DNA from: UBA4656 sp002405525
Lineage (GTDB): Bacteria; Pseudomonadota; Gammaproteobacteria; Xanthomonadales; Ahniellaceae
Direction: 5' to 3'
NCBI GenBank assembly: GCA_036723735.1
Contig: DAIMGT010000072.1
Location: forward strand, 1 to 20,317
Length of the DNA: 20,317 nt
Shown piece by piece: positions 13,240 through 20,317 of the stretch. Below the pieces are notes generated by a model that saw nothing but the letters and a program-made list of their open reading frames with translations, was not told where the DNA came from and did not search any database. The first letter of the stretch is position 1. Each line of letters begins with the position of its first letter. A program made the position numbers and the translations under genes.

Positions 13240-14634
13240 TCAGCCCTTCTGCGGCTGCGCCTTCCGCATCGCCCGCTCGCGCACCAGCGCCAGGCCCTTG
13301 AGCACGTTCATCGCCTCGTTGAGGCCGTAGTCCTGGTCGAGGCTCTCGTCGCGCTCGACGATGGTGACCGGCTGGGCTTCGAGATCGCCGATCAGGTGGC
13401 CGGACAGGGTGCGCTCGGAGTAAGCGACCGATGCCGGGCGGTCGGGCGTGGTCAGGCGCAGGTCGGCGAGTTCGATGTCGGGTTCGATGCCGGCGGCCTG
13501 GATCGAGATGCCGGCGGGCGTATAGTAGCGGGCGGTGGTGAGTTTCAGCGCGTCGCCGCCGTCCAGCGGCAGCACCGACTGCACCGAGCCCTTGCCGAAG
13601 GTGCGCTGGCCCATCACCACCGCGCGGTGGTGGTCCTTGAGCGCGCCGGCGACGATCTCGGCGGCGGATGCGGTGCCGGCGTCGACCAGCACCACCAGCG
13701 GGGCGCCGCCGGCGACGTCGCCGCGGGTCGCGCTGTAGCTGCCGTTGGCGGCCTCCAGCCGGCCGCGGGTGCTGACGATCACGCCGTCGTCGAGGAAGGC
13801 GTCGCTGACCTCGACCGCGGATTCGAGCAGGCCGCCGGGATTGCTGCGCAGGTCGAGCACCGCGCCGCGCAGGCGGCCGCGCGCGGTGGCGCGGCGCAGT
13901 TTCTCGCGCACTTCGGCGGCGGTCTGGGCCTGGAACTGCGCGATGCGCACGTAGATGAAACCGGGCTCGAGGGTGCGCGTGCGCACGCTGGCGACGCGGA
14001 TCACCTCGCGCTGCAGGGTCAGTTCCAGCGGCTCCCCGTTGCCCTCGCGGGCGATGGTGAGCGCGATCTCGCTGCCCGGCTCGCCGCGCAGCTTGTCCAC
14101 CGCCTCCTGGCCGTTGGTGGGCGGGACCGGCACGCCGTCGATGCGGGTGATGATGTCGCCGGGCTGGATGCCGGCGCGCGCGGCGGGCGAGTCGTCGATC
14201 GGGGCGACCACGCGCAGCAGGCCGTCGACGTAGAGCACCTCCACGCCGAGGCCGGCGTAAGCGCCGCGCGTGTCCTCGTCGAGGTCGGTGAGCATGCTGC
14301 GGTCGAGGTACTCGCTGTGCGGGTCGAGCCCGGCGAGCAGGCCGCGGATCGCGTCCTGCATCAGGCGCTCGGCGCCGACCTTGTCGACGTAGGAACTGCG
14401 CACCGCGCGGAACACCGCGGCGAAGGCCTGGATGTCGCGCAGCGGGACCGACTCCGCGGGCGGCACTGCGGTGGCGGCGGCCTCGGCGGCGACCGCTTCC
14501 GCGGTGGCCGGTGCGGGCGCCGTAGCCGGCGCGGTTTCGGCCGGCGGGGCCGGCGGCTCGGCTGCGGCGGCGAGGCCGGACAGGCCCAGCAGGAGGGCGG
14601 CAACGAGGGGCTTCAGGTCGGTTCGCGCGTTCAT
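13240..14634 (-). CDS. ctpA: Carboxy-terminal processing protease, S41 family with PDZ domain
   Basis: The 464-residue periplasmic protease has a signal peptide (about 1-25), an Ala/Pro-rich linker (26-62), a PDZ domain (about 125-205; GLGVEV and AARAGIQPGDIITRIDG) and an S41 catalytic domain. DAGTASAAEI places the nucleophile at Ser323, and TFGKGSVQ the general base at Lys348. The 25-residue Ser-Lys spacing matches CtpA and Prc. It would trim C-terminal ends of periplasmic or envelope proteins. It lies downstream of gpmI and envC in the same orientation, a common gammaproteobacterial arrangement. A 303-bp hairpin-rich gap separates it from envC, so it may have its own promoter. No good Shine-Dalgarno sequence is seen before the ATG. 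Confidence 0.93.
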   Translation of the reverse strand: MNARTDLKPLVAALLLGLSGLAAAAEPPAPPAETAPATAPAPATAEAVAAEAAATAVPPAESVPLRDIQAFAAVFRAVRSSYVDKVGAERLMQDAIRGLLAGLDPHSEYLDRSMLTDLDEDTRGAYAGLGVEVLYVDGLLRVVAPIDDSPAARAGIQPGDIITRIDGVPVPPTNGQEAVDKLRGEPGSEIALTIAREGNGEPLELTLQREVIRVASVRTRTLEPGFIYVRIAQFQAQTAAEVREKLRRATARGRLRGAVLDLRSNPGGLLESAVEVSDAFLDDGVIVSTRGRLEAANGSYSATRGDVAGGAPLVVLVDAGTASAAEIVAGALKDHHRAVVMGQRTFGKGSVQSVLPLDGGDALKLTTARYYTPAGISIQAAGIEPDIELADLRLTTPDRPASVAYSERTLSGHLIGDLEAQPVTIVERDESLDQDYGLNEAMNVLKGLALVRERAMRKAQPQKG

Positions 14635-14937
14635 GGCAGCAGTCTAGCGCGGGGTTGTTGGGCGGGTGTCGAGGCAGGCGCCGGCGCAGTGGCGCCGGTC
14701 GGGGAAACGACGGCGCCGGCGGGCCGCGGATGCTTTCCCAGGACGGGCCCCCTCTCCCCAACCCCTCGCATCCGGCCCGCGCTCTTCGCGCGGGCGTTCG
14801 GTGGATGAGCGGGGGTTTGCCGCGCCATCGGCGCGGCCCCGCGAATGCCGCCGCGAATCGCGGCGGCCGGCCCCGGCCCATGGGCCGGCATATCCCGCCT
14901 CACCCACGAGGGGGGAGGGGCTTTGGAAGCGCGGGTG
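14635..14937. other. Hairpin-rich intergenic spacer between envC and ctpA
   Basis: There is no gene here. The 303-bp spacer contains several perfect short inverted repeats, listed separately at 14775-14888. These are bordered by CCCCCTCTCCCC (about 14749-14760) and GGGGGGAGGGGC (about 14910-14921), which are roughly complementary and may mark the ends of a mobile or repetitive unit. Transcription from envC into ctpA would have to cross these structures. Confidence 0.6.
14775..14888. repeat. Cluster of four perfect GC-rich inverted repeats
   Basis: The stems are: 14775-14795 (8-bp arms GCCCGCGC/GCGCGGGC, 5-base loop); 14819-14837 (8-bp arms GCCGCGCC/GGCGCGGC, 3-base loop); 14847-14867 (9-bp arms GCCGCCGCG/CGCGGCGGC, 3-base loop); and 14873-14888 (16-bp palindrome CCGGCCCATGGGCCGG). 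Their density exceeds what GC-rich sequence usually shows. Confidence 0.8.
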
Positions 14938-16092
14938 TCAGCGGCGCGCGAGCCAGCCGACCGGGTCGACCGGGCGGCCCTTGGCGCGCAGCTCGAAGTA
15001 CAGGCCGCTGTCGGACCGCCCGCCGCTGTTGCCGGCCTCGGCGATGACCTCGCCGGCCGACACCCAGTCGCCGACCTCGGCGCGCACCGCCTCGTTGTGC
15101 GCGTAAAGGCTCATGTAGCCGTCGCCGTGGTCGACGATCAGCAACAGGCCGTAACCGGCCATCCAGTCGGCGAAGGCGACGCGGCCATGCGAGACCGCGC
15201 GCACCGGCGCGCCGCGCGCGGCCTCGATCAGCACGCCCTCGCTGGGGCGGCCGCCGCCGGTCGCCACGCCGAAGCCCTCGCGCATGGGGCCGGCGGCGGG
15301 CCAGGGCAGCCGGCCGCGCAGACTGGCGAAGGGCTCGGCGCCGGCCAGCACCTTCGGGATGTCGGCGATCGCATCGCGCAGGCGCGCGATCAGGTCCAGC
15401 AGGCCGCGTTCGTCCTTGCCCAGCGCGGCGAGCCGCTCGGTGGCGTCGTCGATGCGGATCTTCAGTTCGGCCAGCGTGGCGCTGCGCGCCGCGCGCGCCT
15501 GCTCCAGCGCCGCGGCCTGCTGGCTGCGTTCGGCGCGATCGTCGGCCAGGGCGCGGGCTGCAGCCTGCGCCGCCGCGCGCACGGCGGACAGCGCGTCGCG
15601 ATCGACGCGCAGCGCGTCGATGCGCGCCACCCGGTCGCGCTGCAGGTAGCGATGGTAGGCCAGCGCGCGCTCGATGCGGCCGAGGTCCTCCGGCGCGAAC
15701 AGGATGCGCAGGCGCTCGTGGCGGCCGGCGGCGTAGGCCGAACGCAGCAGCGCGGCGAGCGCGGCGCGCTGGGTCGCCAGCCGTGCCTCGATGCCCGCGG
15801 CCTCGGCGTCCAGCCGCGCGACTTCGGCGACCTGCGCGATGATCCGCTCGTCCAGGGTGGCGATTTCGGCCGCCACGCGGGCGATCGCGAGTTCGTCCTC
15901 GCGCAGTTTCGCCACCAGGTCCCGCGATTGCCCGCGCGCGCCGGCACGTTCGACGTCGATGCGACGCTGCTCGTCGCGCACGGCCTCGAGCCGCGCCTTG
16001 AGTTCCGCTTCCCGGGCCGCCTGGTCGTCGTCCTGCGCCGGCACGCCGCCGGCGGCGAGCGCCAGCGCGAGCAGAAGCGCGATGCGAGACAT
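14938..16092 (-). CDS. envC: EnvC-like murein hydrolase activator (coiled coil plus degenerate LytM/M23 domain)
   Basis: The 384-residue protein has a signal peptide (1-19), two long charged coiled-coil stretches (about 22-125 and 150-245) and a C-terminal LytM domain (about 265-384). The M23 metal ligands are missing: HxxxD reads SEGVL (284-288) and HxH reads GLY (363-365). This matches E. coli EnvC, which does not cut murein itself but activates the cell-division amidases AmiA and AmiB in the periplasm. ADWMAGYGLLLIVDHGDGYMSLY and LYFELRAKGRPVDP closely follow the EnvC pattern. It starts 10 bp after the gpmI stop, as in the gpmM-envC pair of E. coli, so the two are probably one operon. Confidence 0.9.
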   Translation of the reverse strand: MSRIALLLALALAAGGVPAQDDDQAAREAELKARLEAVRDEQRRIDVERAGARGQSRDLVAKLREDELAIARVAAEIATLDERIIAQVAEVARLDAEAAGIEARLATQRAALAALLRSAYAAGRHERLRILFAPEDLGRIERALAYHRYLQRDRVARIDALRVDRDALSAVRAAAQAAARALADDRAERSQQAAALEQARAARSATLAELKIRIDDATERLAALGKDERGLLDLIARLRDAIADIPKVLAGAEPFASLRGRLPWPAAGPMREGFGVATGGGRPSEGVLIEAARGAPVRAVSHGRVAFADWMAGYGLLLIVDHGDGYMSLYAHNEAVRAEVGDWVSAGEVIAEAGNSGGRSDSGLYFELRAKGRPVDPVGWLARR

Positions 16093-16102
16093 CGATCCGG
16101 CG

Positions 16103-17677
16103 TCAGCCCGCCGCGCGGCGCGGCGCGGCCTCGGACAGCACCAGGCTTGCGCCCGACATCTCGCGCGGCACGGGCAGGTCGAGCAGGTCGAGCACGGTCG
16201 GCGCGAGGTCCTTCAGCGCCCCGCCGTCGCGCAGGCGCGCGGGGCGACCGACGTACACCAGCGGCACCGGACCGACCGTGTGCTGGGTGTGCGGCACGCC
16301 GGCGTCGTCGACCATCTGCTCGATGTTGCCGTGGTCGGCGGTGATCAGCGCCTCGCCGCCGACCTCGCGCAGCGCGCCGACGATCTCGCCCAGAGCGTGG
16401 TCCACGGCGGCGGCAGCCTTCAGCGCCGCTTCCCACACGCCGGTGTGGCCGACCATGTCGCCGTTGGCGATGTTGCACACGATCAGGTCGTAGCTGCCGG
16501 AACGGATCGCCGCGGTGAGCTTGGCGGTCAGCTCGGGCAGGCTCATCTCGGGCTTCAAGTCGTAGGTCGCGACCTTGGGGCTCGGCACCAGCATGCGGTC
16601 CTCTCCCGGAAAGGGGGCCTCGCGCCCGCCGTTGAGGAAGAACGTCACATGGGCGTACTTCTCGGTCTCGGCGATACGCAACTGGCGCCTGCCGAGCGAT
16701 CCGAGGTACTCGCCCAGCGAATTCGACAGGCTCTGCGGGGCGTAGGCCACCGCGCTGACCGGCAGGTCGGCAGCGTATTCGGTCAGGGTCACGAAGGCGG
16801 ACAGCGCGGGCGCGCGCGGGCGCGCGAAGCCGTGGAAGCCCGGGCTGACGAAGGCCGACGTCAACTGCCGCGCGCGGTCGGCGCGGAAGTTCATGCACAC
16901 GACGGCGTCGCCGTCGCGCACCGGCACGCCGCCCGCGATCGTGGCCGGCTGGACGAACTCGTCGTTCTCGCCGCGCGCATAGGCGGCCTCCAGCGCGGCC
17001 AAGGCGTCGGGCGCCTCGAAGTCGGCTCGCGCATCGACGATCGCCGCCCAGGCGCGCGAAACCCGCTCCCAACGCTGGTCGCGGTCCATGCCGAAGTAGC
17101 GCCCGCCGACGCTGGCGATGCGGGCGCCGGGGATCGAAGCGCATTTCGCGGCCAGCGCCTCCAGCGAGGGCTTCGCGCTGCGCGGCGGCGTGTCGCGCCC
17201 GTCGAGGAAGGCGTGCACGGCGATGGCGGGGACGCCGCAGCGCGCGGCAAGGTCGAGCATCGCCAGCAGGTGGTCGATCGAACTGTGCACGCCACCGGGC
17301 GAGGCCAGCCCCAGCACGTGCAGGGTAGCGCCGGCCGCGCACGCGGCCCGGCAGACGCCCAACAGGGCCGGATTGCCAAAGAACGAACCGTCGCAGATCG
17401 CCTGGTCGATCCGCGTCAGGTCCTGGTAGACCACGCGGCCGGCGCCGATGTTCATGTGGCCGACCTCGGAATTGCCCATCTGGTCGTCCGGCAGGCCGAC
17501 GTGCAGGCCGTGGGTGTCGACCAGCGTGTGCGGGCAGTCGGCCAGCAGACGGCGCCAGTTCGGAAGGTCCGCCTGCGCGAGCGCGTTCCAGCGCGGGTCG
17601 CTGCGGTGACCCCAGCCATCGAGGATCAGCAGCAGGACGGGCTTCGGGGGCACGGCGGATTCCGGGATCGGGCTCAT
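16103..17677 (-). CDS. gpmI: 2,3-bisphosphoglycerate-independent phosphoglycerate mutase
   Basis: This 524-residue Mn2+-dependent enzyme of the alkaline phosphatase superfamily interconverts 3- and 2-phosphoglycerate in glycolysis. LLLILDGWG (16-24) provides a metal-binding Asp20. DDQMGNSEVGHMNIGAG contains the phosphorylated Ser70. Other active-site segments are SPGGVHSS, FLDGRDTPP, GRYFGMDRDQRW and TADHGNIEQM. The ATG at 17677 gives a length close to the usual ~510; an in-frame upstream ATG (17770) would add a tail without family features. It heads the gpmI-envC(-ctpA) cluster and is divergent from the VNGGI-repeat gene. A 110-bp gap separates the two. Confidence 0.95.
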   Translation of the reverse strand: MSPIPESAVPPKPVLLLILDGWGHRSDPRWNALAQADLPNWRRLLADCPHTLVDTHGLHVGLPDDQMGNSEVGHMNIGAGRVVYQDLTRIDQAICDGSFFGNPALLGVCRAACAAGATLHVLGLASPGGVHSSIDHLLAMLDLAARCGVPAIAVHAFLDGRDTPPRSAKPSLEALAAKCASIPGARIASVGGRYFGMDRDQRWERVSRAWAAIVDARADFEAPDALAALEAAYARGENDEFVQPATIAGGVPVRDGDAVVCMNFRADRARQLTSAFVSPGFHGFARPRAPALSAFVTLTEYAADLPVSAVAYAPQSLSNSLGEYLGSLGRRQLRIAETEKYAHVTFFLNGGREAPFPGEDRMLVPSPKVATYDLKPEMSLPELTAKLTAAIRSGSYDLIVCNIANGDMVGHTGVWEAALKAAAAVDHALGEIVGALREVGGEALITADHGNIEQMVDDAGVPHTQHTVGPVPLVYVGRPARLRDGGALKDLAPTVLDLLDLPVPREMSGASLVLSEAAPRRAAG

Positions 17678-17787
17678 GCGCCGATTGTAGCCGCCGGCCC
17701 GGACCATGACTTCCGGCACGCAACCCCCGGCCCGCGACGCGCATCCCATGCCGGACCCGCAAGCCGCCACGAACCCGGAGAAACGCC

Positions 17788-18435
17788 ATGCGCACCCTGC
17801 TACTCGCCGCCGCCCTCGTCCTTGGCCTGCCCGCCGCCGCGCAGGAAGACATCAGCAAGGTCAACTCCAGCATCCGCGTCGAGGCCGGCAAGGCGGCCGG
17901 CGACCTCGGCACGGTCAACGGCGGCATCCGTGTCGGCGAAGGCGCCACGGCGCGCGAGGTCGAGACCGTCAACGGCGGTATCCGACTCTCGCGCGGGGCC
18001 AAGGTCGAAACCGCCGGGACTGTCAACGGCGGGATCGAACTGGAGGAGACCGCTTTCGTCGAGCGCGGCATCGAGGCCGTGAACGGCGGCATCGAACTCG
18101 CGCCCGGCGCCGAGGCCGGCGGCGACGTCAGCAACGTCAACGGCGGCATCAGCGTGCGCGGCGCGCGGATCGGCGGCCGCATCGAGACCGTCAACGGCAG
18201 CGTCACCGTCACCGAAGGCGCGAAGGTGCTCGGCGGGATCAAGGTCGAGAAGCCCGGCGGCTGGTCGTGGGGCAAGCAGCGCCCGCCGCGCATCGTGATC
18301 GGCCCCGACAGCGAGCTCGGCGGCGAACTGGTGTTCGAGCGCGAGGTGGAACTGTACGTGCACGCCAGCGCCAAGGTCGGTCCGATCAGCGGCGCGACCC
18401 CGGTGCGTTACGAGGGCGCCAACCCGCCGAACTGA
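17788..18435 (+). CDS. Exported VNGGI-repeat protein, predicted beta-solenoid
   Basis: The 215-residue protein has a signal peptide (1-18, cleavage after AAA/AQ). Seven tandem units then begin with VNGG(I) or a variant at residues 25, 43, 61, 79, 98, 117 and 135, spaced 18-19 residues. Each unit alternates hydrophobic strands with turns (VNGGIxLxxGA), which predicts a beta-solenoid. The spacing resembles bactofilins and DUF4097-type proteins, but bactofilins are cytoplasmic while this one is exported. The C-terminal part (about 153-215) is a different domain with IVIGPDSELGGELVFEREVELYV. GGAG at 17777-17780 fixes the ATG. It lies 82 bp before the M28 peptidase lipoprotein. Function unknown. 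Confidence 0.82.
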   Translation: MRTLLLAAALVLGLPAAAQEDISKVNSSIRVEAGKAAGDLGTVNGGIRVGEGATAREVETVNGGIRLSRGAKVETAGTVNGGIELEETAFVERGIEAVNGGIELAPGAEAGGDVSNVNGGISVRGARIGGRIETVNGSVTVTEGAKVLGGIKVEKPGGWSWGKQRPPRIVIGPDSELGGELVFEREVELYVHASAKVGPISGATPVRYEGANPPN

Positions 18436-18517
18436 TCGACCGCGACCGTACTCCATAACGTCGCGGCGCGCGCGCTGGGACTAGACTGCCGGGTTTCACC
18501 GCACCCGGAGTCGCCCG

Positions 18518-20221
18518 ATGCGCCGCAGCACGATCTTGCTCGCCGTCCTCGCGCTGGCCGCCTGCCAGCGCGAGCAGCCCGTTCCCGCGCCCGCGCCGGC
18601 CCCGGTGGCCGCGGACGCCCCACAGTCGCCCGCGGCCCCGCACACCTTCGAGCCGGCGATCACCGCCGCCGACCTCGCCGCCCACATCCAGACCCTCGCC
18701 TCGGACGAATTCGAGGGCCGCTCGCCCGGCGGCCCCGGCGAGCGCATGACCACGGCGTACCTGAAGGCGCAGTTCGAGCGCATCGGCCTTGCGCCCGGCA
18801 ACGGCGATTCGTTCTTCCAGTCAGTGCCGATGGTCGAGACCCGCGTGCAGCCGGGCGCGGTGGTGTCGTTCTCGATCAAGGGCCAGGACATCGCGCCGGC
18901 CTACGGCGACCAGGTCGTGGTCGGCTCGCGCAACGGCCAGGCGGAGATCGCGGTCGAGGCCAGCGAACTGGTCTATGTCGGCTATGGCGTGATCGCGCCC
19001 GAGTACGGCTGGAACGACTACGAGGGCCTCGACGTCAAGGGCAAGACCGTGGTCATGCTGATCAACGACCCCGGCTTCATCCGCAAGGACCCGGAACTCT
19101 TCAAGGGCCCGGCGATGACCTACTACGGCCGCTGGACCTACAAGTTCGAGGAAGCCGCGCGCCAGGGCGCGGCGGGCGCGCTGATCATCCACGAGACCCA
19201 GGCCGCGGCCTACGGCTGGGAAGTGGTGCAGAACTCCTGGGGCGGCCCGTCCTTCGACCTGCCGACCAGCGAGGATCCGGATCCGCGCCTGCCCTTCCAG
19301 GGCTGGATCCACGGCGACGTGGCGAAGCAGATCTTCAGCGCCGCCGGCCTCGACCTCGAGCAGCAGCAGCTCGCCGCCGACCAGCGCGGGTTCAAGGCCT
19401 TGCCGCTCGGCGGCACGGCCAAGGTCGCGTTCAAGACCGTGATTCGCGAGGCCACCTCGGACAACGTGGTGGCGCTGCTGCCCGGCAGCGAGCGCCCGGA
19501 CGAGGCGGTGGTGTTCATGGCGCACTGGGACCATCTCGGGCGCACCTTCTCGGCGCCCGACGGCGACCTGGTGTTCAACGGCGCGGTCGACAACGCCACC
19601 GGCACCGCCGGCGTGCTGGAGATCGCCGAGGCCTTCGCGCGCGCGCCGCAGAAGCCGAAGCGTTCGGTTCTGTTCCTGCTGCCGACGCTGGAGGAATCCG
19701 GGCTGATCGGCTCGCGCTACTTCGCCGCGCATCCGACGCTGCCGCTGAAGAACCTGGTCGCCGGCATCAACATGGACGCGCTGCCGGTGCATGGGCGAAC
19801 GAAGGACTTCGCGGTGATCGGCTACGGCCAGTCGAACCTCGACGCCATCCTGGTCGACGTGCTCAAGGGCCAGGACCGCGTGGCCGTGCCCGAGCCGACG
19901 CCGCAGGCCGGCTTCTACTTCCGCTCCGACCACTTCAACTTTGCGCGCGTCGGCGTGCCCGCGCTGTACGGCCGCGGCGGCTTCGACCTGCGCGAGGGCG
20001 GCGTGCCCGCCGGCCAGGCGGAGGCCGCGGACTACACCGCCAGGCGCTACCACAAGACCGGCGACGAGTTCGATCCGGCCTGGGATTTCTCCGGCACGGT
20101 GGAGGACATCGTGGCCCTGCACGAGGTGGGCCGTCGCGTGGCCGACGCCGCCGAGCGCCCGCAGTGGAGCCCCGACAGCGAGTTCCGCGCCGCCGACGAA
20201 GCGCGGATGGCTGCGAAGTAA
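18518..20221 (+). CDS. M28-family zinc aminopeptidase-like lipoprotein with PA-type insert
   Basis: The 567-residue protein begins with a lipoprotein signal ending in the lipobox LAAC (Cys16), then a Pro/Ala-rich linker (20-41), so it should be membrane-anchored in the envelope. A PA-like domain (about 140-260) interrupts the peptidase fold. Zinc ligands of the M28 family are present: His336 (AHWDHLG), Asp358 (NGAVDNATG), Glu393 next to the general base Glu392 (LEESG), Asp420 (NMDA) and His512 (YHKTGDEFD). M28 enzymes are mostly aminopeptidases that remove N-terminal residues from peptides. GGAG (18505-18509 area) precedes the ATG. The stop at 20219-20221 is intact just before the poly-G artefact. 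Confidence 0.92.
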   Translation: MRRSTILLAVLALAACQREQPVPAPAPAPVAADAPQSPAAPHTFEPAITAADLAAHIQTLASDEFEGRSPGGPGERMTTAYLKAQFERIGLAPGNGDSFFQSVPMVETRVQPGAVVSFSIKGQDIAPAYGDQVVVGSRNGQAEIAVEASELVYVGYGVIAPEYGWNDYEGLDVKGKTVVMLINDPGFIRKDPELFKGPAMTYYGRWTYKFEEAARQGAAGALIIHETQAAAYGWEVVQNSWGGPSFDLPTSEDPDPRLPFQGWIHGDVAKQIFSAAGLDLEQQQLAADQRGFKALPLGGTAKVAFKTVIREATSDNVVALLPGSERPDEAVVFMAHWDHLGRTFSAPDGDLVFNGAVDNATGTAGVLEIAEAFARAPQKPKRSVLFLLPTLEESGLIGSRYFAAHPTLPLKNLVAGINMDALPVHGRTKDFAVIGYGQSNLDAILVDVLKGQDRVAVPEPTPQAGFYFRSDHFNFARVGVPALYGRGGFDLREGGVPAGQAEAADYTARRYHKTGDEFDPAWDFSGTVEDIVALHEVGRRVADAAERPQWSPDSEFRAADEARMAAK

Positions 20222-20227
20222 CGCAGG

Positions 20228-20317
20228 CCCGGGGGGGGGGGGGGGGGGGGGGGGGACGGGGAGGGGGGGGGGGGGGGCAGGGGGCGCCCCCGGGGGGGGG
20301 GGGGGGGGGGGGGGGGG
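20228..20317. other. Poly-G low-complexity tail, probable sequencing/assembly artefact
   Basis: Almost every base after 20230 is G, broken only by a few A or C residues. Such runs are typical of no-signal cycles in two-colour sequencing and appear at contig ends. It should not be read as biology. Confidence 0.9.

Noticed and set aside
14938..16092. Active M23 endopeptidase
   Set aside because: The HxxxD and HxH zinc ligands are replaced (SEGVL, GLY), which marks an EnvC-type activator instead.
15462..18374. 970-codon minus-strand open frame spanning parts of envC, gpmI and the VNGGI gene
   Set aside because: It runs out of frame through recognisable envC and gpmI motifs and antisense to the VNGGI gene. 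Its product is low-complexity Arg/Pro/Ala-rich, so it is a shadow.
20222..20317. G-quadruplex or telomere-like regulatory tract
   Set aside because: The run is essentially pure G at a contig end, better explained by sequencing chemistry than by biology.

Overview
The window is very GC-rich, almost fully coding, and looks like a chromosomal contig from a gammaproteobacterium of the Xanthomonadales/Lysobacterales type, possibly Rhodanobacteraceae-like. This is inferred from three things: the gpmI-envC-ctp synteny, the REP-like CTGTGGGAGCGAGC... repeats, and a secreted protein with an 'LFANGFEP' tail that I recall from this group. The right end (from about 20228) is degenerate poly-G and is almost certainly a sequencing or assembly artefact.

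Layout. 1-545: no gene, with a small triple repeat. 546-1850 (+): secreted beta-propeller protein. 2004-2852 (-): NAD(P)-binding epimerase-like protein, divergent from 2936-4345 (+), a DASS/SLC13-type transporter. 4429-5992 (+): a three-gene unit of a membrane-anchored extracytoplasmic protein, an ECF sigma factor and a small single-pass membrane protein that may be its anti-sigma factor. 6091-6795 (+): secreted lipase-like hydrolase. 6799-11589 (-): a sulfur amino acid operon transcribed as leader peptide, metY, metX, hom, cysteine-synthase-like gene. 11590-12232: intergenic region with two ~92% identical 209-bp repeat modules. 12233-12556 (+): DUF1820 protein. 12564-13162 (-): ParE/RelE toxin and ribbon-helix-helix antitoxin behind a perfect 20-bp palindrome. 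13240-17677 (-): gpmI, envC and ctpA. 17788-18435 (+): secreted 'VNGGI' repeat protein. 18518-20221 (+): M28-family peptidase lipoprotein.

The most striking item is the control region of the sulfur operon (11421-11628, minus strand). A good sigma-70 promoter lies a few bases upstream of a 31-codon ORF containing nine consecutive Cys/Met codons. It is followed by a set of mutually exclusive RNA pairings that reproduce the textbook attenuator: codon region:protector, antiterminator, then a terminator with a U-tract just before metY. The operon carries homoserine synthesis (hom), homoserine activation (metX), sulfhydrylation (metY) and a cysteine-synthase-like enzyme, so a leader reading both Cys and Met charging fits its content. 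The three enzyme junctions are tight: two GTGA overlaps and one 3-bp gap.

The gpmI-envC-ctpA cluster is the conserved glycolysis/cell-division-amidase-activation/periplasmic-protease neighbourhood. All functional calls come from reading motifs by eye; no database search was run.
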